DNA of 64,000 bases from Siphonodentalium dalli (taxonomy: Eukaryota > Mollusca > Scaphopoda > Gadilida > Siphonodentaliidae), in assembly GCA_032622095.1 (NCBI GenBank), contig CP136061.1, positions 196,586,935-196,650,934 on the forward strand. The letters run 5' to 3'. The position numbers were made by a program, and so were the translations under genes. The notes under the pieces were generated by a model that searched no databases, was not told the DNA's origin, and worked only from the letters and a program-made list of their open reading frames with translations. This document shows, one piece after another, positions 45,405 to 58,413 of this stretch (position 1 is the first letter of the stretch; every line of letters begins with the position of its first letter).

Positions 45405-47607
45405 CTATAGTCTGGTCGTTGAGACTCGATTTTGAGGTGAACCTAGAACAAATTGTTTACAAGCTGTTTTCGGTGTCATTCGACGCGGAAAAGCATCAGG
45501 AACAACATATCCAAAATCCGAAAAAATCCGCGTTGGGGAAACTTTGTTATCCACGATGACGTCCAACATGGTTGTCTATGCTACATCAGTTCTCGATATA
45601 AGTCATTATACGATATATAGTGGCATCAGAATTATGCCGTTATATCAGTTTGTGTTAAATTAGAATGTGGGAGCGAGTAGAGTGACACGGACAGAAAATT
45701 ATACAATCGTTGCCATGAAATGGCTGTCAAAATGGCCGCAACTCCAAACCATACCACGTAGAAAGCAACATATTGGGTAACCACATAAGAGTGAAATACG
45801 TATTGGCAATATACAAGTCGGTTGTTAAATATCTTTAAAGGTACACACATCATTAAAACAGATAAATCTGAAGGATCATCGGTCACTGCACAGCAAGTCA
45901 ACCCCCCAATGATTTACGTCTTTAACGTTTGGGTGTTCTGCTTATCCAACATCCAACTGTTGGGCAAAACAAAAATTGCTCGTGCATGCAACACACGAAC
46001 TAATGTTTCGCCTCACAGTGCATGGTAGTTTCATTCGGCATGGTGATTAAATATTGAATGCAACGCCGAAATTTAAGTGCATACTCTAGAGGTATAAATA
46101 CTAGTTATATTTCCGGAATTGTCAACACTCCCGGTGATAATAAACGATACACGTATGTCGCAATGGTTATTATACTGTAAAGAAACACTCATATCTTCAA
46201 TGGATTAGCACCGAATCTCACCAGGTCAAAGAGAGTGTACATAGTACATTGTATGTAAGACTAATTTTCATTCTGCTATCAACCCGCTTTCTTAGTAGAC
46301 AATTTTGTTAAAATTACTTCAGTGGCCACTTTACAACTATAATAAGCTACAGCGCAATGCACACTATTAGTTTTCAGTATATTTTTGTTTGAAAATATAT
46401 TACCATTACCACCCACGTAATCGTGCTAAATATCAGGTGATCATCGTTTAAGATGTTATTCCAACGTTTAACATTCACCCAATATTGTTAGTTGTGGTTC
46501 TGTGTGCAACAGACATATGTAACATAATGGAAAATGGGTAAACGCGGTGATGCGGTTGAAGACAACGTAGTAAGTTTCGCGTAGATGTGGCCTTGGTGAA
46601 TTCAACCAAATATAATTTCCAGGTATAAACACAGTCTCTGTCACAGATTATGTAGGCAATTTTGGTCAAGTTTTGAATTTATTGAAGACAGTCTAGGTTA
46701 CTCATTTGTGATTTAATAAATTTAGTTCATGGTACACCATCACGCATTCTTGTGATAAAAGCGAAATATTCGTGTTTTATCACTTGATCTGAGGCAACTA
46801 TAACTACTATTTTGAGACACGTACAATAGGATCTACGCATTCTCCCCAGTACAATATGAACATAATTCATACCGTTTTATAGCAATTAATTTTTTAAGAT
46901 TTTATACCGTAGATATCAAAATAAATGGTGATCGGTCTCATTCGTGAGACTGCTCTGAATACATATATTTCTGATTCTAGAGAAAGGCCGCATAGTCAAT
47001 ACATCCCTACTAAATCCCGTTTAGCTGTTTAATTATACATATATCACACGATTCAAGATTAGCGGTACAGATAAAACTGCGTCATTTTTCCGTTTCTTTT
47101 CGCCCAAAAGTCCAGATTTAACCGTTCCACAAGACCCTGATTTCGATTGCTCTCTCGCGAGATACATCAGAAAGAATTCGTACATCTCTAATCAATAGTT
47201 TCTCTTATACTTGTAGTCATTCTTCCTCGCAATATTCGAGCGTTTGTTCACTCGTATAGGACTAGCTATTCAATTTTGCACTAAATGTAAATTTCATTCG
47301 ATTTTGTCCATTTTGGTGGCCATTTTGGGAAAAATATTCTACATGTATGGTTTACGACTAAGCAATGTATGTGTATATTTCAATTTATTACGAATTTGGC
47401 ATTAATTGGAACACCTGCCGCAGAATTCAGTATTTTCAGATAACAACAGTCATTATGGACGCCATCTTCAATAGAGAATTTTCCCCAAAGCGGATTTTAG
47501 CGGATTTTGGATATGTTGTTCCCTACATTCTGCCCGACAATATGACACCAAAAACAGCTTGTAAACAATTTGTTCTAGGTCCAATGCTTCAACGACCAGA
47601 CTACTAG
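45405..47607. mobile_element. Repeat family member B with inverted ends
   Basis: 45405-45569 and 47455-47607 are imperfect inverted repeats (CTGGTCGTTGA at the edges), so this looks like a complete 2.2-kb element with long inverted ends. Both ends encode, reading outward, a similar 50-54 codon frame with DFGYVVP and MTPKTACKQFVLG. The minus strand at 45632-45830 encodes WFGVAAILTA and FLSVSLYS, as in members A and C. No transposase is recognised, and the reading frames may simply reflect DNA similarity. Confidence 0.55.
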
Positions 47608-47639
47608 TCTCTTAGTCTCTCTCTATAACATGACGTAAA

Positions 47640-48100
47640 GCAGACGGGTATATATATATATAGGGACGGCGCATATGGGCAGTGCTATAGGGGCAAGCAG
47701 CAGCGGAGCGCGTTATATACAAGCCCCCTGTGGTCCGAGTCGTTTGTTGTGGGTGTTTGGGTAAAATGACATTAAATACAACAATCATGAAGCATTCGGC
47801 TGCATGCAAATTGTTGCGTGCATGAATCAATGTACTACAGTTGTTTGATTCATGCATGCAACAATTTTAAAAATAATTATGGATATCGGCGTGTCACATG
47901 CATATAATGATGTGTTATAAACAGGCATATCGGTTTCAAAAATAAAATAGGGGTATACTAATTATGATAGTATAGAATTGTTCCGCCGATAATTTGTTTC
48001 TACCGGGGTGTGACTCTCATTATGTTTGTATGTTTGTTTATGTCATGTATCACGCTTCTTGGCTGTCCAATAAATAATGGAATTGAATTATAAGTATGTC
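47640..48100. repeat. Small hairpin and retroelement-like tail
   Basis: GTTGCGTGCATGAATCAA pairs with TTGATTCATGCATGCAAC (47812-47862). Near 48045-48090, CCAATAAATAATGGAATTG looks like a retroelement 3' end. The stretch near 47660-47740 shares motifs with 30030-30160. Confidence 0.45.
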
Positions 48101-48659
48101 AGTTGTTTTCCGTGGGCCGATGGTTTACGTTTGCAATGGCGTACTTTCCCGGTAAAATTAACCATCTGCACGTTCTTTCCTCCAGCCATAAACATGATGT
48201 GAAATGACATATTGGCTGTTTTACGATTTGTCCCAATAAATCAACAAACCGACCGCATACGGAGAGGTAACAGTTCACCGGGAAATCAAGGATCTGCACA
48301 TAACTCATGGACCCTTAAGTTGGCAATAACTTGTGCCCCAATCCAATCAGCTATTTTTGCTAATAAAATATGTTTAAACTAACTCATGGACCCTTCTAAA
48401 CTTATCCACGCATGCGGTTCCATGACATTCGTTCCCCTGTCGTTGTGTTGATCACGAATATGCCTGTATCGGGAATCAAACCTGGTTTGCCACTGCTGTG
48501 CTTCATAATTACGTCAAATGCACTAAATATATGTACCTTAAACGGTTTGGGTCACCGAGGACATTACAGCTGCATATATATGATAAATGTACATGCATTC
48601 AACCACAATTGTAAACATAAATATAGCATTGCATAAAATGTACTGAATCCGATTCGATG

Positions 48660-48689
48660 GTCCCCATGTCATCAGATCCCAACAACAGC

Positions 48690-48723
<34 letters not shown>

Positions 48724-48905
48724 GCAATAGCAACAACAACAACATTTTTTGAAATTGCGCTTCAGTTATCAGAATCGAGTAATTGCCCAAAAATAATGCT
48801 AACCATAGTCAACTATAGTATAAAATTGCCCGAAACCTGTTATTTATCAACATTTTGTTCCACGAAATTTTTCCCGGTTCGTCAAATATCTGACACAAAA
48901 AAGCC
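48660..48905 (+). repeat. Dispersed repeat with (CAA)n expansion
   Basis: Partner of 1147-1334. A CAA microsatellite of about 20 units with a few CAG interruptions lies at 48684-48746. A minus-strand frame reading poly-leucine through it is an artefact. Confidence 0.85.
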
Positions 48906-48999
48906 CTTGATTTTAAAGTTATCCATCTTCATCCGCAATTTGGTCCGAGGCGGTCTTCTCGTCGACTCCAGTTAAAATTATGGGTGGGGGGGGGGGCTG

Positions 49000-49320
49000 A
49001 AAAATTATTTATTTAAAAAATCGATATCTGATCACTCTGAGCTTTGATGTGTGTGTTCCTCGACTCGAATCAACTATTTTTTACCACAAAAGCCAAGGAA
49101 ATATTAATTTGCGAGCGTTAATTCGGATTATTCATCTTTAAACAAGAAAACTTGACCCCCCATCATAGCATCTATTTATCGTTAAGGTGGTGACATTAAG
49201 ATAGTCTATCATGACCATGTCTCCTCCGAAATATATAATATAATATAACTAGCCTTTATTATTTAAATATTGATAATATACATATTGAAATAGAATATAC
49301 TATCCTATCCTATCTTAGAT
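49000..49320. repeat. Diverged dispersed repeats and retroelement tail
   Basis: 49020-49140 resembles 14790-14920 and 60575-60710 (TGAGCTTTGA-G-GTAGATTCC-CGACTC and AAAAGCC-A-GAAATA). At 49285-49315, ATACTATCCTATCCTATC is the + strand version of the tail at 10922. Confidence 0.5.
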
Positions 49321-50930
49321 GCCTTCGGGATTGTGGGCGTTTCTGATCGAGTGCTGCTTATTATCCCACCGTTCTATTAATAGATTGGTATGCTTATTGA
49401 TATGATGTGTTGTATAATTTTGATTGTTTTAATAAAACGGGATGAAGTTGAGCGCCTGCATGGATGTGCATCTGTGTTCCACTCCCAGACAAGGAAGACA
49501 AGAAAACCGTAGTCAGAAATGGTAACGAACGCCCTCATGATCATATTAGTAAGCATATCATTATATATAATATAACATATATTGGTTTCATGAACGCGCC
49601 ACTTCAGAATTCCGTTAAATCAACTAATCTTTCAAATTATTACACCAACTGAAGGTTTCTCATTCACCACACCAGAAAGCCTCTAAATGCGGTCCAAAAA
49701 TCTACTAATCGGATTAAATACACCCCGATACTTCACAATACGATATGTAATCTCCATTCCAACATCGGCATACTTCATCAGCAATGTTAGCTGTTATATT
49801 ATGCATTGTGTTCCCGAAATAAAACTAACTATCGAAAGCAATTAACGCGGTCATAAAAGTTACACACTACAACAATGAGACATCCGCGAAAAACATCCGC
49901 TAATACATACATCCTGCACAATGTATAACCGGTACGCAGTATAGCGAGTATGTTATTACAGAAAGCTCCTATTTTTTAATGAAAGTTTTATTCGTCAACA
50001 TATGTTACTATTTGATTATTATATATTATTAGACGATATATATCATACATGTATATACAATGTCGGGCATTGTTGATTAATCCTTTCTTATCGAAGTTGT
50101 TTCCGTTACCTATTTATCGTCATTCCGCTTTTTTGATTAGTCGCAATATTTGGCGTATGTGATTAAAACAGTTTGTTTTATATTTACCGAAATTAAATTA
50201 CATCTTCTGCAAATTATACTTGATGTCTCACTAATGACAAATGTTCTGCGAGCATCCCCATAGCTCCATGGACACTGCCAGATCAATCTGGCAGTATGCA
50301 CCCATATGGCGTAATAATGTCCTTAATTTGGCTTCCACGCTCCCAATAATTTCCCCGACTAAGTTGCATCCATATGGAAATGAGTAAATAGCATGCGTTT
50401 AAACTTTAAAGGCACATGGTTACGAACTTTTTTGTAATATTTACTGTTTTCTTCGAAGGATGAATGTTCTTTGTTAAGACGATATTTTTATTAGGGAGAA
50501 CCTGGTAGAACTATAGTTTTAACTTCAAATCTTCCTATGAATGGGTCCATATGTTCGATTTCATTATTTTATGCACACATACTATAGAGATAATATAGTT
50601 TTATAATGTCAACTCTGATTTGCATTCTTATTTAAGAGGTTGCACGCACTATACAACAAGACTGACTTACTTTGCGGACGATTTATCACACACAATAGTA
50701 AACTACGTAAAATGTCACGGGAACACTGTGTGTATAATAGGAGAATTTGTGTATTCACTGAGATAAAGAGCATTTGAAATCTATTCATAGACCAAGAGGG
50801 TGTTATTTAAAGTATACCTAGCCTTCCTTTATGTACACGCGCAGTTTAGTTGTACGGTTTTGTACAGAGCATAGTAGACCAGACTGTCCAGACAGATGAG
50901 TATTTTGCTGTATACCTACTATACACAAAA
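49321..50930. other. No recognised feature
   Basis: AT-rich sequence directly upstream of duplicated copy 2. Promoter elements for the copy 2 gene would lie at its right end, but no specific core motif could be assigned. Confidence 0.45.
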
Positions 50931-51258
50931 CTATATGACGTGCGCTTATCTGTGAACAAAAACATGTGTCAACCGCGGCAAAGGCGAAAAATTGTATATA
51001 TCCAATTCATGCTGGCTGGGCCATATCTATTCACCCACCTATGACGTGAATTATGAATTAAAATAGCCTGATAAAATGTCTGCATATAATTATGTCATTG
51101 ACACGTGTATACATACGCGACGAAGACGTCATGTGATTGTGAGGTTTATGACTGTGTTATCAACGTGAGTTAACGGATATAAGGAAAGAACATGGACCAT
51201 ATTAACTTATTCGATATCTTTACCTCCGTGTGATAACAGTGTCTGTTCAAAGCAAGCG

Positions 51259-51319
51259 ATGGATAAAGGGTGGTTGTTGTATTCCTTGTTATTTGTCTTG
51301 ACGTTCAGCGTTTTATATG
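51259..51319 (+). CDS. Exon 1 (signal peptide), TSP1 gene copy 2
   Basis: Same 20 residues as in copy 1 (MDKGWLLYSLLFVLTF...), ending one base into a codon. Here it is followed by the strong donor GTGAGT. It joins in frame to exon 2 at 59721, giving a predicted cleavage around the SVLY-E region. The start was chosen because it is the only ATG giving a hydrophobic leader that runs into a donor in phase 1. This copy appears competent for splicing. Confidence 0.78.
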
Positions 51320-51430
51320 GTGAGTTACGTCATGGTTGATGGATAGATCTCATATTATTCAAGCTAGATTTCTGGCTTGCACTGTGATGAGGTACACGAA
51401 GTCATCGATACCCACATTGAACTAACTTAA

Positions 51431-51657
51431 CCCTTTCACGACGGGAGCTTCGCTGGTGCAGCATTAATGACCATATGCCAGTGCATTCACTTATGTATGC
51501 GAGTCTCCAATAGGGAGTCTCACATATATACGAAAATGCACTGGCTTACAATGTTAAGGTAAACATTGATAGGCCAACGCATTCTCTTATATATGCAAGG
51601 CTCTCTATGCATTGGCACATGGTTTTCGCAAACTCCAGGAAGGTCCATCATGGAGGG
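51431..51657. mobile_element. piggyBac-type MITE in intron 1 (copy 2)
   Basis: Counterpart of 6399-6626, with TTAA intact at both sides (51427-51430 and 51658-51661), ends CCCTTT and GAGGG. Confidence 0.65.
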
Positions 51658-52189
51658 TTAAGGTACATCTATTACCACACCCCTTCAAATTTATTCCTGG
51701 ACTATATTTTCATCAGGTATCTTCCAATTAAAATTTAACCCCTATAGATGACGACCATCTGTAATGTGTGTGATGTCGTGGATTTGAACAAGTTGTGATC
51801 CTCAGAAGGACAGAGTATACTGTGATAACGTCCGGTGAGGGGTGACATTTAGAAACGAGCATCGAAAATGCACACATGAAGTCACCGACCATTTATCCAA
51901 TCAAGGAACAAACTTTCAGCAATCCATTTGGACCTTTTTGTTGTTGTGGATATGTATGCTGTGGCCTAGTGTTCTTTCTGCCAATCAAACCAACCGCGCG
52001 AACAAGCGGAATGTATATACTAATGTTAATAGCGATACAAGTTTACCAGTGGTATACACGCATTTGATTACATATAAGTATCAACGAGTCAGCGATTATT
52101 GTTTACAAACAAATGTGATAGTGTCACTTTTGTGAGCACATATCTATACATGGACATAATATACATATAGGATTCATTGGAATACCGAT

Positions 52190-53425
52190 ACACGCTATCT
52201 ATATCTATATTTGCGAATGTCTGTTTGTCTATATATATAAATTCACAGGGGACCATCTAGATGGCACCAAAGGGGTATAATAGGGGTAAAGTTTTACGAG
52301 AAAGATAATGGTGCGGGTTAGAATGTTCTAAAGTGACGCCGTTGTTGTCAGGGGCAGAACAAGGGGAGGGGCAGAAATATTTTTTGTCGCCGATTGCCAC
52401 GAAACTTATATATAATCATTCCCATGATATGAGGCATCTAATGGTGTGGTTTATATATGTCAAAAGTGCCACCGTTCGCGTCAGGGATGCACGGACGGGG
52501 AGAGGGGAACAAAAATTGATAAAAACTATTTTAGCGCCGATTTCCACCAAATTGATATATATTCTTTTCCATGATACAAGGAATCTTATTATGTAATTTA
52601 AAGACGCCAAATTGCTGTAGTTTGGATGAAAAATTGTGGGGGGGGGGGGGCACTAAATTTAATAAGAATGGATTCAGTCGCCGATTGCCACCACACTTAT
52701 ACAATATCATCCCCATGATATATGAGGAGTCTAATGGTGTGGCTTAAATCTGTCAAAAGTTAGGGGTGCACTGAAAGGCATAGGGCACCAAAATTGATAC
52801 GCAATATTTTTAGCGCCAATTTACACCAAAGTGATACACATTCTTATCCATTACACGAGGAGTCCAATCGTATGATTTACAGACGCCATATTGGTGCTGT
52901 TTGGGTGATATATGGGGGTGGGGTGGACACTAAATTTTATCAAAATTTGTTTAGTCGCCAATTAGCTTATAAATAATCATCTCCATGATATCAGGAGTCT
53001 AATAGTGTAGTTTAAGGATGTCACAAGTGAGGCCAATCGAGTCAGGGATGAATAGAAGGTGAGAGGGAGACAAAAAAGATAAACAGTATATTTAGCGCCG
53101 ATTTCCGTTCCACCAGATTGATACATATTCTTCTCCGTGAAACGAGGAATCTAATCGTGTTGTTTAGATACGCCAAATTGGTGGCGTATTGGCGAGAGAT
53201 ATGTGGGCCCTAAATTTGATGTACATGTATACTCGCCAATTTTCACCAGTTGTACATATATATGCATTTCCATAATGAGTCTAAGTGTGTGGTTTAATGA
53301 TGACAAAAGTGGCACCGCTTCAGTCTGAAATAGGACAGGGGGGTCACCAAAACTGATACAAAAAATATGGTTAGTGCCAATTACCATCAAATTCATACAC
53401 CTTCTTCTCAAATGATACGAGCAAT
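52190..53425 (+). repeat. Degenerate tandem repeats of about 145 bp (copy 2)
   Basis: Counterpart of 7190-8420, with a longer G tract near 52638. Confidence 0.7.
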
Positions 53426-53442
53426 CAACTCGTCCGTGTTAA

Positions 53443-53935
53443 AGGCACGTGCGGCCTTAATTGTCGAAATATTCATATTTGTTCCAAACACCGTAAACAG
53501 AAAAACATTAAAACGCGTACAGTTCCGTTCATATATACCATGACCATCGCGTAAACAGCATGTTATCATACGGACCTACTATATTTTATCTAAGCAAGAG
53601 CCTGATTGTGTTACAGAAGACAGCACAATGCTACTGGCTAATCACACACAAATGGCATAAACGCTTTTTATTAGTTCCATATCAGGTATTCACCAACAAA
53701 GAACGCTCTTTATGTTTACCATCATAATATAAACAAACACCAGAAAAGTAACTTTTTACGCTTTTGTTTACATAACAATGGTAAAACATATGACCGTAAC
53801 ATACTGTTTATGCGATATTTCTTATTTGTATACGGACAAAGTATATCTACATTTTGATGTTCTTTCTGTTTGTGGCGGTTTTTGACAGGTGGAGATATTT
53901 TCACAGGATACCCACCGCCAAGGCCAACCGTGTCT
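53443..53935. mobile_element. TTAA-type MITE private to copy 2
   Basis: TTAA at 53439-53442 and 53936-53939; copy 1 has a single TTAA at 8413-8416. The ends AGGCACGTGCGGCCTT and AAGGCCAACCGTGTCT match the ends of 32939-33322, and ACGCTTTTGTTTACATAAC inside matches that element too. It is an insertion after the duplication, with an exact empty site. Confidence 0.9.
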
Positions 53936-54689
53936 TTAAAACGTACAATGAGCTAGCAATCTTGATACATAGAAGTAATCATTAAACGTATATTTATCAT
54001 TTTATTTAAGAAATACACATATTCTTGCAAACTGGGAGAACTCGAACCATCATAGGATTGCATATTATAATGGATCATGTATATATTATAAAACAATTGA
54101 GTCTGTTCCATTCAATATAGTTCCCACAATTTTTTTTTACAATAAACCACTCATGTAGCTGATATACGTACATAGCAATATTTCTTTTAAACTAAGAATA
54201 TTTCGCCAATAGCGCCATGAACAGAGGAGCACCTGGACAAGTTTTTAAACAACTGTATCTTCATGGAGATATGATAGCCAGGTGCCCTCAAACTCTTAGT
54301 CTAACCCACTAGATTGATTTTTTTTATACATCTCTATATATGTAAAACCTAATTGTCGTCTTTTATTTTTGCGAACTAATATGTTTATGATGTTCATGTT
54401 TCATGTCATAACGTCTGACGTACACGGAGATGTAAATTAATAAATACTTCTTTATTGGTGGAACGGGTTAATCGCGATAAACAAAATGACAATCTACAAT
54501 GTGAGCCACTACTTGTATTCCATGTTTAAGAATCATGTTTTGTTATGCTATTTGGATATACAATTCATAAGAATATGTGTAACACTTTGAGTAAGAGTAT
54601 CCTCTAATCCCACCAAATATCCACAGCATGCAGAGGGTTTTAACTTTAACATGGGCAACGCCGGGTAACCCTGCTAGTAGCTAATATGA

Positions 54690-54890
54690 ACATGATAGGA
54701 TAGGATAGAATATTTTATTTCCAATACACATATATATTACATAATAATGATGAAAATTATGGATAATTCTGTCGTATATTGTGGGGCATGGCATAGTCTG
54801 GCAAGACTGTCTTCCTGCCATGCATGCCCAGTATGGTGTATATAGAAATGAATAACAATAGTAAGATGGCCTCGTGTGAGCCGTGCACAG
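54690..54890 (-). mobile_element. Retroelement 3' tail, antisense (copy 2)
   Basis: Counterpart of 10922-11110; GATAGGATAGGATAGAATAT marks the tail. Confidence 0.5.
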
Positions 54891-54911
54891 ATTGTGTATA
54901 TGTAATTTATG

Positions 54912-55900
54912 AGTTTAGCGCTTAATTTAAGGGTGTGTGGAAATGGATACTACCGAGGGCTATTCAATATCATGTATATGGTTCAAATGCAGATGATTGG
55001 GTAGTATTTTTGGTGGATGAGGGTACAGGGACTACTGATTCGTATTGGTTGGCGTTGAAACCGTTATATGTACACTTAACGGCATACGATCTGGGGGACA
55101 GTCTGGTCATTCTCGATTGTTTGGATTTGATATTGTTGATATTATTGATAAGATAGCGAAAGGTACTTACTATAATTTCACGATTATATAGCGATTGATA
55201 TTCAGGCAGGGTTAATGGACGGGCTGCTAGACATTCGTAAACTAGATGCCCCAGTCGCGAGTCCATATGCATTAACCGACTTAAAACAGAGTTTCATAAT
55301 ATACAAGGAGAAAGTACATTTATACAGACGAAACATTCCGATTAATGAGACGTTTACGAACTTTTTTTCTGGAGACAAAAATAATCCTCAACTGACAGCA
55401 AAACCACACCCCTTGACCCGACTCGTGTGAGTGGGAATTACATGTCGATTTTGCCGTGAACAAAATAGACACAATACCAAGCGGTACACCTTTGTCAGTA
55501 AATAAAAGTTGATGTACGCAAATTTGATAAATTATTTGTTTTGTGCTGTACATTGTATAGTATTTACACGTAATATATACTGTTGATGCAATTACATGTA
55601 TCTATATGTTGGGCACGTATGCATTTTAGAACATTTTTGACTCAATATCAATGTTGTTTCCAGAAGAACAGTAACACTATTAGTGGAGTCTCGAATATAT
55701 TATATCCCCCTGGTATGCCTTATACTGACTATGGACATGGGGTTCATAAGTACTATGCAGATGTGTGTTAACGTGGACGTGTGCAAGAAGTGAACTATTT
55801 CTCTGATATATAGAGGTCCCCTTTGGAGCTCGTTGTGCATACATTGGGAGATATGACCATTCTAGATTTTACGAATGTCGAATTGTGGTGTAGATATATG
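54912..55900 (+). pseudogene. Decayed coding-like stretch, copy 2
   Basis: Counterpart of 11134-12140. It holds NADDWVVFLVDEGTGTTDS, YRRNIPINETFTNFFSGD and MPYTDYGHGVHKYYADV in shifting frames, with a 6-bp in-frame gain (SPYALTDL against SPLTDL). Shared stops indicate decay before the duplication. Function and family unknown. Confidence 0.35.
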
Positions 55901-56328
55901 GTATAGAGCATGATATAAAGCGCACATTCGGAGAAATATAAGGTCCAGGTAAAACAAAGGAGCTGGGTTTTAAATCGCAGTTAGGATATCTTAACATGAT
56001 AGGTTGGGGCTATATAGGATTATTGACGAAATGACTGAGATATATGAAGAAGTGTTTTAAAGAGCAATCGCTATAAAATTTTGTAAGTATTAGGTGACGC
56101 TATCGTATGTTTACGTTATCGGTGTGGGATCCGTCTCGGTTCGTGACTTTTGACCGAATACTGATAATCTCTGAGGCCCAGTTATCTGGTCTAAAATTTT
56201 AATAATTACGATAAAATGAAAACTGGTTGTGGATTGGAAATGTCGCAAAGTAGAACGTATCCTGTATATAATGTTGTCGCAATCAATAACCATTATCGCC
56301 ACGCCGATCTCTCACATTTATAGTTATA

Positions 56329-57055
56329 CTAGAAGGTGACCCGACTTCGTCCGGGCTTTGACCTTGAATTGTCCACTTTGAAGGTCAAGGTCAAGTGGGG
56401 TCACGATTTGACCAGTCCAAAACATTGCCCGGACAAAAGTACCCGACAAACGTGCCCGTCGTAATCCATCCGCATTTACCCGATTTGACCTCGAATTGAT
56501 CATTTTGAAGGTCAGGTCGGGGTCACGACTCCACCCGTCCAATACACCAGTGGACAAAAGTAACCCTACGTATCAAATTTCGTCGAAATCCCATCAAAAT
56601 TGGCGATTTGACCTTGAATTGACCCGATTTCAAGGTCGAGGTCACGTCGCACGGGTAAATGAATATGCTTATGAGACTCCCCATACGAAAGTACCCCCAC
56701 ATACCAAGTTTCATCGAAATCCCGTGATATTCGGGCGTTTGACCTTGAAATGACCCGATTTCAAGGTCATGGTTACGTCGCACGGGAAAATTAATAGGCC
56801 TATGCCACTCCCCGGCCGAAGGTATCCCCATATACCAAGTTTCATCGAAATCCCGTGATATTCGGGCGTTTGACCTTGAAATGACCCGATTTCAAGGTCA
56901 ATGTCACGTCACACGGACAAATTAATAGGCCCATGCAACCCCCGGCCGAAAATACCCCCACATACGAAGTTTCATCAAAATCGGCTCGGCCGTTTTCGAG
57001 TTCATCGCGAACACGCACACCACACACAGACAGATCTTCCAAAATATATAATAGA
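56329..57055 (-). mobile_element. Helitron (minus strand), second of a tandem pair
   Basis: Read on the minus strand it starts TCTATTATATATTTTGG at 57055. It ends with the hairpin GCCCGGACGAAGTCGGG, then TCACCTTCTAG at 56329, followed by T. The body has repeats of 120-130 bp with GACCTTGAAATGACCCGATT. The previous four bases on the minus strand are CTAG, the end of the neighbouring element. Non-autonomous; no Rep/helicase. Confidence 0.78.
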
Positions 57056-58413
57056 CTAGCAGGTTAGCTGAATAGGTCACTCTCACCGGTTTTCTGTGAT
57101 AAAGTTACCCAGGTTCCTAATTTTGTGATAAAGTTACCCAGGTTGGTGAGAATTGTGATTAAGTTACCCAGGTTAAGCAAATCTCACAATATCAACTCGA
57201 TTTAAAAGTGACAGAGGGAAATATTATTCAGTTATGGCAAGTAATAGCCCTTATCAAGCATAAATTAAGACATATTAGTACTGTAGTTCGTCATTTTAAT
57301 CACAAAAATCAATAATTTGTTGCTAAACATGAACTATTATTAACCTGGGTAACTTTATCACATTCTTCTCCAACCTGGGTAACTTTATCACAATTTCAGG
57401 AACCTGGGTAAATGTATCACAGAAAACCGGTGAGAGTGACCTATTCAGCGCCACTGGCGTGGTTGGTCAGAAACATGACATTTAATATTTAATATTTTTA
57501 TTTTTTGTTGTTGAATTTTTTGTTTTTCAATGAGGTAATTGTGCCTTTTTCTGGCGGAAAAATTGACCCGATGAAATCCCCCCCCCCCCTTCTTAGGAAC
57601 GACAGACAACGCATTCTTTGATTTTCAATGAGTTAATTCATGGTACCGTCCTAAACTTCCCCGTTCCTAGGAACGACAGACTTTTTAATCAAGAGAAATT
57701 ATGACACCCGTCCCTAAAAGAGCTACGATTTTTTTAACCTGCCCGTGGCCATTGAGCAGCCCCTGACAGATGTTGTCCACCATTACGATATGGTCAATAG
57801 TCCCCGAAAAGAGCGGCCAGTCAATTAACCCCGCCGTGAACCCCATCACCAACGCGACGTAATTTTGTTTGGTATCATGTGTTGCGTTCTAAAAATAGGT
57901 CGATTACAGTGGATTCGTTCATGACGAAATATGAGTGCGACAGAGAATATTGTTTGATCTAAAACAACTCGAACGAATGGCAGTCTAGCTATTCACAAAG
58001 AATTGTAAATCAACTGCGTCTGTTCCCGTATATCTCTGTTGCTTTGAATTGTAGATCTAAAACAACTCGAACGAATGGCAGTCTAGCTATTCACAAAGAA
58101 TTGTAAATCAACTGCGTCTGTTCCCGTATATCTCTGCTGCGTTGAATTGTAAACAAACGCTCTTTTATAGCGATGCGTCAAAAACAAACGCTCATTAAAT
58201 TATCACTTGATTAACCACCGCAGTGCCGTTTTTTGTGACTGAGAGTGGAGAACTGGTGGTCTGAGCTTCTCAAAAACGCCGCGACGACGATTCCCGTCGT
58301 TTTTTACCCTTAGATGGGAACTCAATCGAGCCAGCCATTTTAGAGTCTATAGAGGACACATATATTTATATATTTATATATATACGGAGTTCTAAAAATA
58401 TATAGTAGAGAGA
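57056..58413 (-). mobile_element. Helitron-like element (minus strand), first of the pair, with nested insertions
   Basis: On the minus strand it begins A|TCTCTCTACTATATATTTT at 58413 and ends CCTGCTAG at 57056. Together with the neighbour it exactly fills the site that is uninterrupted in copy 1 (AGTTATA|TAAACG near 12594-12606). It carries a nested MITE (57068-57451) and a 97-bp direct duplication (57956 and 58053, GATCTAAAACAACTCGAACG). The 3' hairpin is poor, so assignment rests on TC/CTAG ends and the empty site. Confidence 0.6.
57068..57451. mobile_element. MITE with repeated subterminal motif
   Basis: Inverted ends of about 50 bp, starting GCTGAATAGGTCACTCTCAC. The motif GTGATAAAGTTACCCAGGTT occurs three times on the left and inverted three times on the right. 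About 385 bp, no coding region. Confidence 0.8.

Noticed and set aside
48599-48790. Minus-strand poly-leucine frame
   Set aside because: Translation of the CAA microsatellite.
51842-52135. 97-codon frame with a hydrophobic, signal-like middle (FLLLWICMLWPSVLSA) in copy 2
   Set aside because: Copy 1 (6811-7030) has stops at two of the Trp positions and a different 3' part. Copy 2 has no donor in a useful phase, and exon 1 with a proper donor lies just upstream at 51259.
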